Source: Pycnopodia helianthoides
Taxonomy: Eukaryota > Echinodermata > Asteroidea > Forcipulatida > Asteriidae
Direction: 5' to 3'
Length of the DNA: 64,000 bases
NCBI GenBank assembly: GCA_032158295.1
Contig: CM063244.1
Span: 2,422,510-2,486,509, forward strand
Shown: piece after piece, positions 1 to 19,200 of the stretch
Position numbering within the stretch: position 1 is the first letter of the stretch
How the letters are laid out: every line of letters starts with the position of its first letter
The notes under the pieces: generated by a model
What the model saw: only the letters and a program-made list of their open reading frames with translations
What the model was told of the DNA's origin: nothing
Databases searched by the model: none
Program-made: the position numbers and the translations under genes

Positions 1-166
1 TATCGGGGAACCAGTCACAAACAACGTACACTACATTGTGATCTGGCTGGTAACCAATTTCTGCCAAGCAACACTTTGTACATGGCTAGCCAACGTATTC
101 TGCTTGACAACTAACGATATGAAAATCAAGCCCAGATTAACTGGAGTTTTAACTAATTGATTACAG

Positions 167-8487
<8,321 letters not shown>

Positions 8488-8639
8488 AACACCAACTGAA
8501 AACTGCCGAGTTAACCAAAAAAGCCTCAAAAGAACACACCCACATGATCTGGGTCAGTGGTTTCACCTGCACCCAAACCCCACAAAAGAAAGATCCCGTT
8601 CCCGGGGTCTTCTTGGAAACAGATCAAGGCTTTCGTTGC

Positions 8640-8912
8640 CTCAAAAACAAATATTTCGGAGGAACGAATTAGTATTTTAAGGTGACGATAAGTTGTTTCG
8701 TGGTAACGAAATATTAATTCGAGGGAACGCAATAATTTATTATTTCGCTGGAACAAAATACTATTTCGAGGGAACGAAATAATATTTTTGGGGAATGAAC
8801 TTATCTTAAGGGAACGAAATACTAATAAGAGGGAACCAAATAGTATTCAGAAGGAACCGAATATATGTTTTTTCACCTTTTCAGTATTGTCCCTTTGAGG
8901 GCTTTGTAAAAT
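8640..8912. repeat. Degenerate array of 21-bp CGAGGGAACGAAAT units with element end
   Basis: About ten diverged units of the palindromic repeat seen at 14700-15895 follow the ABCC stop codon. The right boundary (ATTGTCCCTTTGAGGGCTTTG, about 8891-8911) resembles the terminal repeat of the composite element at 14655-15952, so this is probably an older copy of it. Confidence 0.6.
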
Positions 8913-9084
8913 GGTATGTCGGCAGAAAATCGGGGATCGCAACTTTAATTCTGGTACTGAAACAGGTGTCGATGAATAATGCAAACTCAGGTAGATGGCT
9001 CAATGGGATCAAATTGGAGTGTTATAAAACTACGTTTCGTTTATTTATTCATTCTTCCAGTTTAAAATCAAAAGATTTAAAATG

Positions 9085-11370
9085 TACAATGAGGTGGAAA
9101 ATCGGACCACCTCACTGTTCATTTGCTGCCTAAATACAGACAACTTATCAAACGGGAAAAGATCAATGTGAAGAAAGTAAAAGTTTGGGAAGAAACAGCC
9201 ATCGAAAACCTCCAAACATGCTTCGAAATAACGGACTGGGATGCAATGACTGCAACTGCAACGGACTTGGATGAAGCAGTTGACATTGTAAATGCTATAT
9301 ATTGTTTTGTCAGGATCTACATGTTCATGAAAAGAGTGTGAAGATATACCCAAACCCAAAACCATGGGTGAGAAGAGAGTTGAAGAAATTGCTAGACGAA
9401 AGAAAAGTGGCATTTCTGTGTAAAGATGAAAACGGGATGAAAGAAATAAATAGAAAAATCAAACAAGAAATTGATGATGCTAAAGAGCATGTACAAAGAC
9501 AAATTAGAATGTAAGTTCAGGTCACGGGACACGAGAGAAGCTTGGAAATGTATGCAAACGATGACGGGGTTTAAACAAAAATCGAGACCACTGCCAGACT
9601 ATTCCTCTGTACCGCATGTGATAAAGCAAATGAGTTGAATCAGTTCTTGCTCGTTATGACACCAATAGCTTCGAGGAAGACAATAATAAATTGTGTAATG
9701 AGCTGAAAAGTGTTAACGATAATCCTACTATTTGTAAAGTAGAGGATGTTGTAAAATATTTCAAACGAAGTATTCCGAGGAAATCAATGGGCCCAGATAA
9801 TATTAGTGGCAAAATGTTAAGGACATGTGCGTGGCAATTAGTTAAACCTTTCACAACTCTTTTTCAAGAGTCACTCAAACAAAGTTATGTGCCTAATGTT
9901 GGAAGTCATCCATTATAGTTCTAGCAGCCAAAACACCTCAAGCATCGGATTTAAATGATTTTCGACCGATTTCACTGACTTCTTTGGTTATGAAGAGTTT
10001 TGAAAGGATTATCTCTCAACACTTACTGCAACAATTACTGTTGGAGATTGACCCCCTACAATATGCGTATCAGCCCAAGAAGTCTGTTAATGATGCTGTA
10101 CTAACATTAGTCCATACTATAGCTCAACATCTGAACAAGACCGGCTGTTACGTAAGAACGACTTAAATGTCGATTTTTCATCTGCATTTAACACGATCCA
10201 GTCTCATGTGTTGGTCCATAAATTAATTCAGATGAATGTGAAACCATCACTCATTCTTTGGCTACATGATTTTTTGTCAGACAGAGTACAGCAAGTAAAA
10301 TTACATAATGTACTGTCTGAAAAACTCATCGTAAACACGGGGTCGCCACAGGGCTGTGTGCTTTCAGCACCTTTGTTCATAGCATACACGAAGCGACTGC
10401 AAGGCTTCTAGCAACAATGTTAAAGTCGTTAAATATGCTGACGATACGGCTATCGTTGGTTTGATAACTAATAACGATGAACAGAATTATCGGAATGAAA
10501 TATGAATCATGGTGTGATCAAAATTATCTAGTGTTGAATACATCTAAAACAAAGGAAATGATCTTTGATTTTCGCACCTCCAAACGAGACCTGATGGTAC
10601 CCGTACATTATTGATACATGAGTGCATTGAAGTGGTGAATACATTTAAATACCTCGGGACGGTTATCGACAATAAACTGTAATGGGATGAACAGTGCAAA
10701 ACTACTCTCTGAAAAGCACAGCAAAGAATGTACTTTCTGCGAAAAATGAACCAATTCCATGTTAACAGAAACATCCTTCATCTTTTCTATCAATCAGTCA
10801 TTGAAAGTGTGTTAATATTCAGTTGTGTGGTGTGGTATGGCAGTTGTAGAAAATGCGATTTCATCAAATTGTAAAGGATTGTTAAGCAAGCTGGGAAGTT
10901 GACAGGGGAAATCGGGGTTCTAGACGGATTGTGTATCGCAAGAATTTTGAAGCAGGTTGATGGCATTTTGAGAAATGAAAATCACCCTCTCTACAAATGC
11001 TATACCCTCATGCGTTCCGGTAAGCGATTGCGCTCATTAAATTGTCGCACACAACGGTTTCTCAACTCATACGTTCCCCTGTCAATCCGCCTGCACAATC
11101 AAGCAAACCTGTAGCTTAATATAAAGATACTTACTACATGCAAATACACTTAGAAGAAACAGTAACAATAATATACGTATGAAATTCAATTAATTAATTA
11201 TTGTTTTTTTTTCTATTAATTGACGTTAATGTTACATGTATATTGTATAATGTTGGACGTATTTATATGTATTGTTGTTATTGTGTGCTATTATTACTGT
11301 CATGAAAGATGTTATTGTCACTGTTAAGCGAGCACCACAAATTTCCTTATTGGACAATAAAAAAAATATA
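9085..11370 (+). pseudogene. Broken CR1/L2-type LINE, 5'-truncated
   Basis: Reading through several frameshifts, the order matches a CR1/L2-clade polyprotein: end of the endonuclease (SDHLTVHLLPKYRQ, about 9100), linker (KPWVRRELKKLLDE, about 9360), then reverse-transcriptase blocks FRPISLTSLVMKSFERI (about 9965), VDFSSAFNT (about 10170), NTGSPQGCVLSAPLFI (about 10335) and ADDTAIVGL (about 10440). At least four frame breaks and stops make it non-functional. The 3' end, after ATTTCCTTATTGGACAATAAA (about 11340-11360), has a short A-rich tail, as expected for this clade. It starts inside the endonuclease, the usual 5' truncation. Clade assignment rests on motif resemblance. Confidence 0.85.
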
Positions 11371-12737
11371 TATATAGATAATATGGACGGTTTCAGAATT
11401 TTGTTGGCTACACAAAATTGACTCTTCATCCTTTATATGTTTGTACATCATTATGCGGTTATTTAAACTACAACCTGCACTACAAGCAGAACATCGCCAC
11501 TGATCAAAATAAATCCAATAAATTTCTCACAAATCGTCTGATCTCCACTTTCTTATCCTCATTCGGATTATTATATTTTATAATACAACGTTGTCTTTCT
11601 TTAAACACAATATGGAAGCGTTTCCATCAATGTTTGTTTAAATATTTTATTCTGTGTAAAAAGAAATAGCTGCTGCAAACTAACCGACATTTTAGTCCCA
11701 GCCAGCGGCGGCGCTACGGGGGCACGGGGGGGGGGGAATTCCCCCAGTAATTTTTTTGCCCCCCCCCCCAGTTTGCCCCCCAGTTTTTTCCCTGATGGCG
11801 GAAATTGAGTTTAATCCCAAACGATTGCACCCAATTTGTTACAATGTTGTTTGCGCTGTAAATAATAAACTCAATTTCATCCATCATAATTAGCTGGCAC
11901 CATCAAAAAAGCCCAATACACTTTCCATCTCCGGCAATGTTAATAAAATGTGGATTTATTTATCTGTACAAGCTTGGAAACTTGCTATAAATAGAAATGC
12001 AAATTTTCTGCCCAAAACCGTAAGCAGCCATTGTACACGCAGTTCGCACAACACGTCACATTCACACAGTGCAAAATCTTATTTCTGGAGTGAATTGTAG
12101 GCTTATACAGTACATTATAGACTTTTGTTTGCCCCCCCCCTCCCCCAAATTTAAGTTTGCTCCCCCTCTTGCCCCCCCCCCCCTCAGATTAACAGGTCTG
12201 GTGCCGCCACTGGTCCCAGCCAGTTACGCGCCACTGACTGCGGTTAGTGAGAGGACTGGAGACAAGTCTATGTAATGTCACGGTAGGAAACACACAGAAT
12301 ACTTGGGGCCTTGCCCGCTCATGTGTCTCTATCGTCTGCAAAATGCGCTATCTCTATACAAGTTTGGAATACAGTTTATGTGATGAGCATTCGAACATTT
12401 TGTTGTAGAATTTGGGCAATGATGCAATTGAATATATTTATTATTTTTTTCTTCAAAATGACCTGTGGTGTAAAAACAAACAGTGTGCCCTTTCTTTACA
12501 TGTTTGGATTACAGTTTATGTGCTGTGCATTTGAACATTTGAACATGAGTTTAACCCCAGTTCTCTTCTTAATTTCTACTCTTACTGCTTTGTGTGATAT
12601 ATTTAGCTGGCCTGTGCGTGTGCTTTAATTTTTATTTGCTGGCATGGAGCAAAAAATACTCCACACGAAAATTCTAAGATGGGTGTCCTCCACGGTCTTT
12701 ACTAGGAGGATCATCAGTACATGGGCTGAGACATAGC
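11371..12737. other. Intergenic, no gene seen
   Basis: AT-rich sequence with a C/G-run repeat at about 11696-12240 (GGCGCTACGGGGGCACGG ... GCGCCACTGAC) and an internal near-duplication (12356-12400 versus 12500-12545, both with TGGAATACAGTTTATGTG-like sequence). Short open frames look random. Confidence 0.5.
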
Positions 12738-13084
12738 CACCGTGGCCAGGTGGTCAGATTGCACTCACAAGAGGTTGTGGGTTCGAGTACTTCACAAGTA
12801 CTCTCGTCTAGTGACTGACTCAAATTTTATTGACTTGTGCAAATCATAATCACAGACGTGAAACCAATGTTTGTGTGAGAGAGATTGGCTGCTGACAACT
12901 TTGGCGTTTATATCCCCTTGCCGAGTTCTCCTGATTGGGAAGACCATCTTAACAAAACAAACAAACAAACAAACAAGAAAAAACAAACAAACAAGCACCC
13001 AAACAAACAAACAAACAAACAAACAAACAAACAAACAAACAAACAAACAAACAAACAAACAAACAAACAAACAAACAAACAAAG
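12738..13084 (+). repeat. tRNA-derived SINE with (AAAC)n tail
   Basis: Box A-like TGGCCAGGTGGTC (about 12744) and box B GGTTCGAGT (about 12780) are followed by an unrelated body and a long (AAAC)n tail from about 12952 to 13080. This head/body/tail order is that of a SINE, different from the more common SINE family in the window. Cys/Leu/Val or Lys/Gln/Thr open frames over the tail are artefacts. Confidence 0.7.
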
Positions 13085-14245
13085 AAGAGCTTCACAGGCC
13101 GGGTGTAACAATGGGAATATGTCTTGTTTTTGTATAGCGTTAGGTGTCAACAATTTTTAAAAACCGATGAGTATATTATTGTACACACCTTCAACCAGCA
13201 CAATTGCGAGCTCATACCAAACACCACTGTGACCTTCAGAAGCATTATTGAAACGATTAATATAGTTATCCAATGGCCACGGCCCTGGTAGAGATTTCTT
13301 TATGTTTCAATAACATGATTGATTTAGTCAACTTAATTGACATTGGATAGCACTCGAGCAGGCGGTTGATTTTATCGGCTTAAAACTCCAATTTCAGGTT
13401 TTTTTTATTGAAAAAAAAACCCCATAACACCATAAAGGCACTGCGCGCTCGCTGTTGGTAAGTAATTGGACCACGGTTCCATAAGTGGGGAATTTATTGA
13501 TTAAGTTTAGTCTCTGCCTTTAGGTTTTTCCATGGCCGCTGATGTCAAGGAGGTCGTATAGGATGCTGTTGGGGAAAAAATCACAATCACTCGATTAGTA
13601 TCTTCTGAGTTTGCAGTTTATTGGGGCCATATTACTTGAAACCGTTTGGTCTTCGCAAGACGACGGCATTGAGGTTTTTTTCCCTGAGCATTATCACCAG
13701 TTACAACCGGCAACATCCTTGCAGGTGAGTACATGTTTATGTTTTCCACTTAAAGACTAACTAAAGGCAGTAATAACAAACAAATCTCCGAGTTTCATCT
13801 GAAATACAACACACAAAGTAAACATAGGCCTGACTAAAATAGCAGAAAATGTACGAGAAAATGTTGACGGCGTCACACCAAGTACAAAGAGCCACGAAGA
13901 GAATTACTTGCTTAATTGATAGAACTGTAGGGTCTATCTTACGTAATAACGTATATTCAAATATCCGAGGTCAGGAGTGCAGCGCAAGAAGCAGGTATGC
14001 ACGCAATATCCTCACAACAGTTGCTTGATGATATCATCTATCATCAATTATGGTTGTCGAAATTCGTCACTGGATTTAAACTATTTAAGGTTTTTGTGTT
14101 GCTACCACCTTCCACGGAACCCCCCCCCCCTTAAGAAAACAAAAACCAGAACGTGTGCCTTTGTTGTCCCGAAAACACGAGTGCCTTTTTCGTGAAATTA
14201 GCAAAATGTGAACTTGTTGATAATCTTAACGAGGTAGTAACTGCA
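13085..14245. other. Intergenic; possible 5' untranslated exon of FREP-A ending at 13724
   Basis: No coding gene is visible. A donor-like CTTGCAG|GTGAGT at 13724/13725 could end a non-coding first exon that splices to the acceptor TTTCCGCAG at 16210 just before the FREP-A start codon. This is inference from splice signals only. Confidence 0.3.
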
Positions 14246-14445
14246 GGGCCCAATTTCATAGAGCTGCTTAAGCACAGAAAGTAGCTAAGCAAGACAAAAT
14301 TATGCTTACCAGATTAAGGTTACCAGCCAAGCTATCATGTTACATGTACAATTTGTGACTGTGAATTTGTGAACGCTCATTTCTGCTTAGCAGACAATTT
14401 TTTAAGCATCATGTTGTGCTTAAGCAGCTCTATGAAATTGGGCCC
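14246..14445. mobile_element. Foldback MITE (GGGCCCAATTTCATAGAGCT), copy 1
   Basis: Ends GGGCCCAATTTCATAGAGCT and AGCTCTATGAAATTGGGCCC are exact inverted repeats, extended by GCTTAAGCAC/GTGCTTAAGC, with a 200-bp total length. A second copy lies at 53414-53605 and a decayed one at about 33588-33765. Confidence 0.85.
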
Positions 14446-14654
14446 CTGGACTACCCTCACCAGGAGCAATGTCGTGGCTCGGCTTACACCACCCTGTAAA
14501 GCATGTGATAGACGGGTCGTAAGCGTAGAATTCCACGGCAAGCAGCGCAAAGTTTGCATTGTTTATTGAATGCTGGATTTCTTGTACGGTTGGAATAGTT
14601 TTATCTCATGCAAAAACAAAATAGTCTTGTTATTCAAAAAATGTCAACGATTCT

Positions 14655-15952
14655 ACGGAGCCCCTAAAGGGACAGGTAGACAAAAATTTAAAAGGTTAAA
14701 ACAAAATCCAATATTATTTCGTTCCCTCGAAATATTATTTCGTTCCCTCGAATTAGTATTTCGTTCCCTCGAAATATTATTTCGTTCCCACGAAATAGTA
14801 TTTCGTTCCCTCAAAATCATTTCGTTACCACGAAATATTAATTCGTTCCCTCGAAATCATTTCGTTCCCTCGAAATGTTAATTCGAGGGAACGAAATAAC
14901 ATTTCGAGGGAACGAAATAAGTTATTTCGTGGTAACGAAATATTATTTCGAGGGAACAAAATAATATATTATTTCGTTCCCTCGAATTAATATTTCGTTT
15001 CCTCGAAATAATATTTCGTTCCCTCGAAATAATTAAGCGGCTACGGAGGCCTTGATATGCCATTTAATTTCCAAGTATCATTACGAGATCACCGTAAAAC
15101 TAATAGCATTTTAATGTGTTTCTATGTTTTGTTGTTGTTGTTGTTGATTGTTTGTTTTTTCTTCGGGGGGTTCAGGTTGTTTTCTTAATAATGGAATTTA
15201 AGTTTTATTATAGTCTCAGGTAGAGTGAGAGGTAAAGGCTTAATAATGAAATTATTTTAAGGCTTAAGTTTTCAGCGTACAAAGAAAAAACTGTATAACA
15301 ATCTAATAGGGTTAAAGATAAGATGAAATCCTGGAAACAAAAGGGCTGTCAAACATTCTGCCGGGCGTTGTGGTATTTGCGTTGCTTAGTTAAGAAAGTC
15401 ATTGAAGTAAAACCTGATGTAGTTGTAAGAGAATTTGGAAATTACACACTAACATAATGGCTTTAGTATTCCAGAAATTCTCTTGGCATATCAAGGACTC
15501 CGTACCAGCTAAATTATTTCGTTCGAACGAAATAAATATATTTCGTTCCCTCGAAATTCTATTTCGTTCCCTCGAAATGTTATTTCGTTCCCACGAAATA
15601 ATCTATTTCGTTCCCTCGAAATAATAATTCGAGGGAACGAAATAATATTTCGAGGGAACGAAATAACATTTCGAGGGAACGAAATAACATTTCGAGGGAA
15701 CGAAGTAACATTTCGAGGGAACGAAATGATTTCGAGGTAACGAAATGATTTCGATGTAACGAAATACTATTTCGAGGGAACGAAATAATATTTCGAGGGA
15801 ACGAAATAATATTTCGAGGGAACGAAATAATATTTCGAGGGAACGAAATAATATTTCGAGGGAACGAAATAATATTTCGAGGGAACGAAATAATTTTGTA
15901 TTTTTTTTTACTTTTTCAATTTTGTTTTTACCTGTCCCCTAAGGGGCTCCGT
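14655..15952. mobile_element. Composite inverted-repeat element carrying arrays of 21-bp palindromic units
   Basis: The ends ACGGAGCCCCTAAAGGGACA and its near reverse complement (about 15933-15952) form terminal inverted repeats, and the 8-base direct repeat ACGATTCT flanks both sides (14647-14654, 15953-15960). Inside are two arrays (about 14705-15040 and 15520-15895) of a 21-bp unit whose core reads ATTTCG-AGGGAA-CGAAAT. Unit orientation reverses within each array (near 14880, 14970 and 15615), so long hairpins are possible. A smaller inverted-repeat element (15042-15504) separates the arrays. No transposase is seen; the 8-bp duplication fits hAT- or P-type transposition. Confidence 0.8.
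15042..15504. mobile_element. Inner inverted-repeat element within the array element
   Basis: TACGGAGGCCTTGATATGCC at the left and its near reverse complement (TGGCATATCAAGGACTCCGTA, 15484-15504) at the right bound about 460 non-coding bases. It shares the ACGGAG start with the outer element. Confidence 0.65.
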
Positions 15953-16034
15953 ACGATTCTGATTGCCGGAGTGTGAGTGTTGGAGTTAGGGATAGGGTTT
16001 GGATCAGGGTTGACTTAAAGAAGGAATTGCGTCA

Positions 16035-16115
16035 TTGGCAATTGCCGTAACACCGGACTCAAGCTCTGGTGTTTCTGATCAGCGGAGTATGGGTTCGAGT
16101 CCCGGTCTTTACGGC
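16035..16115 (+). repeat. SINE head fragment
   Basis: ACCGGACTCAAGCTCTGGTG ... GGGTTCGAGTCCCGG matches the tRNA-like head of the common SINE, without its body. Confidence 0.6.
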
Positions 16116-16227
16116 TTTAGAGTTAGGTGTATGGTTGGCATCGGGAGTTTGCTGGTCGTGAAAAGTTTTAAGATGTTGGTTTGATACTGAGCTTTTCTGA
16201 TTTCCGCAGAGGGTGGCGATTGTCAGC

Positions 16228-19200
16228 ATGACAGTTCAGTGGATTTTAATCTCAGCAATTCTCATTTCCCGAGGTATGTATGCAAATTTATGCATCATCA
16301 TCATTTTGCGGAATGGGTTGAACATAATTTATTCCTACCTTTGAGGTGTGAACCAAAATAACCATGTATCTATGAGCATTTTGTCAAATTAGGTGCGCTT
16401 GTTTCCGAGAAAGAAATTGAAAATTGGTTTTTAGTTTTTTCTCGGTAATTGTTCATGTTCGTTATGTGCATTAGCAACGAATAGACCTCTTCTTACATTG
16501 GCCGCTTGTGTCAAACATTGGAAACGTGCACACCTGTACGTGCCGCGCACAACTCTCGGCCAATGATAGGTCTTCATTGACCTCAGTGAGGGCGCTGTCT
16601 GAGGTTGTGACGTCATATTCACGAGGACAACAAGAAAGAAGGTTTATGAATAAGTTTCTCGTTCATCTATGAATTTATCAGACGCACGGTATAACAAATC
16701 TTTCAGATGAAAGGTTGCCCATAACAAAATGAACCAATAAATTGGTAAATTTGTGACTAATTAAGTTTTGATTTATTTTGTCTAATTCAATAATCATTAT
16801 GTGCAAGTCTCGCGAGAAAACAAGTCGAACGTAAACTGTAACTGTTTTGCTAAATCAAATCTTCCCTTTACATTCTAACTTGCAGTCTTTTTTATCGTAC
16901 CTTCACAATTGTAGGTTATTTTTCTCTCCTGTTTTGCAATCTCTAGGCCTGCATCTAAATTATTACCAATGTTTTACCAAATATGGACCGATGTTTGTAA
17001 AGCACTGTATACTCGGTACTTTCCTGAGTCGTGTGCAAAAATCCACAGGCATGTTATACTCGGGTGGGATTCAAACCCACGACCGTTGCCATCTTTACCA
17101 TCTATTGAATTTGATGTTGATACAAATATTTTAAAAAAAACATGGTCTTAACATCCAAGAAGAAAATGACTAATGTTTTGTGTCTTTGCCTTCTCTTTTC
17201 CCCCAAAGATATCCCCTCTTTTTGTTCTGCCCCATTCACTATTTATTTAATTTTTCCCCCTATTCTTACCTTTGACTTTGTCATTTGTGTTTCCAACCTA
17301 TTGTGGTCAAACCAGCCCCTTCCCTCTACCCCCTTTGTATCTTTCTTCATTGTTCAACCCTTGCTTTTTGTGAGTGCTGCCTACCTCTTTTTGACTGCTT
17401 CTATTCTACCAGTATTGTTTATGTGTGCTGTGTTGTCATTATTTTTAGCCTTCGAGAAAGACTCTGCTAGAGTCAAAACGTTCTGCCACCAACTATTTGT
17501 TTTGCATTTATACCATGACCTTTTGGTTGGTAAGCAGTTTGCAACAGCTTATTCTAAGTTCTCATTGACAAAAATGAAACACACTTTATTTAATTGTTGT
17601 GTATAGAACAATCGGTCTACTCAGCGGCACGAGTCTGTGTCCTCGGCACCGCAGCAGACGAAGCCGACGACGGTCGGGTTCGGTTCGTTCTACCGCCAGG
17701 GGACCCGTGTTCCTGTGCCAAGTTCATGGTAGGCGGACATAACACGTACACCTTCCCCATGAAAGACCATCACATCATTGACGTCGCACCGATGGACGCT
17801 GCGAGCCTCCGTAGATTATTTGGCTGTGTGGAGAGCAGCTCAACTAAAGCGGTGTACACGAGTGACGCCTCAACAAGTAAGGACGCATATTCTAGGGGGT
17901 TTTAAGTCATGTTTCCATAGCAATAACACATGAAGAAAAAAACCCAGGCCATACAGTATATTGTTCTTCCATATCTTGCCGATTTCACAACGGCTTTGTG
18001 GAGAAGAAGAAAAAGGGGAAACCTAGCTGACACCTTATGATAAATATTGTCTTTGTGTTTAGGCAATAAGCCATTTGCGTGTTAGATTTGAACATTGTCT
18101 GGTACAATGACGTGCTTAATCTCAAGTTGACACTTAAACTTGAATTCCTTAGACTATAGAGACAGTTGCTATGTCACATGATTCGGGCAAGCTTTTGCGT
18201 AGTTACGTAAGAGACGGCGAACACCCATACACAATTCTGAATGGACGTGTACGGCACAATGGTACCAGGGTTTGCTCATCTGGAGGTTGCTGTACAAAAG
18301 CTTGCCCCGAACCATTTGACATAGCAACTATCTCTATAGTCTGAGGAATTCAAATGTAAGCAGTGACTTGAGACTAAGCAAGTCATTGTACAAGATTTTA
18401 TTCAAATCTAACTCGCAAATGGCTTATTACGTCATCACGCACACCATTTCGGTAGCCAGACTCCTTGTGTGTGCCATAAGTTTTCTCTAAACACGAATTT
18501 CGACAGATGGGATGCTGCATGTTTCAAATGTGTGTTGTTATACCACGGTAATGAGATTGTGAATTTGTATTGGTCGAGAACCAATCACGTGATGTGATAC
18601 AAAGACGCAGGTAACATGGGATTTTCTGTTTATTCCTATCGGGCTTGATTCGATTTCGGCAATAGAAATAAGCAATTTTTTTGATAAGTTATTTATTTAT
18701 ATAAATAATTTTTCGGGTGGGGCCTCGATCGAACAATTTCCTAAACCTCAACACTATTTCATATATTTAGTACTGATTTAAACTCAAGAATCGGGGAGCT
18801 GTGAAGTTGATACTCAAATCAAATTGTCCCAATAATTACGACTCCTGCTCCTGTCTTGTTCATAGAACATCTTTTGCTGTCAAAGGTGCGTTTGGGGAGT
18901 TATGCTGGAAGGGTACCATTTGACAACTGGTAGCGTTATATCTTAACATACAGGCCATATACCGAAGTATAAACAGACTCAAAGCAACTCCACTGTCTTT
19001 CTAACAGTCTAGAGATTATATCTAACTACATGTATTCCAGGGGCAGATCCATTATTTTTTATGGGGAGGGGAGGGGCGGGGAGGGGCGGGGCTTCCAGTT
19101 CACAACTAACCATGTTTATTACAATTAAAGAGGCCATACACCGAGCAATTCAGAGTGTTCCAGAGACTACAACTCATTCATGAAGACTCTTCGACCTGTC

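Noticed and set aside
12792..13160. Open frames of repeating Cys-Leu-Phe-Val or Lys-Gln-Thr-Asn
   Set aside because: Products of the (AAAC)n tail of a SINE.
17142..17606. 154-codon hydrophobic open frame
   Set aside because: T/C-rich intron sequence of FREP-A that runs into the exon 2 acceptor; no start context or family resemblance.
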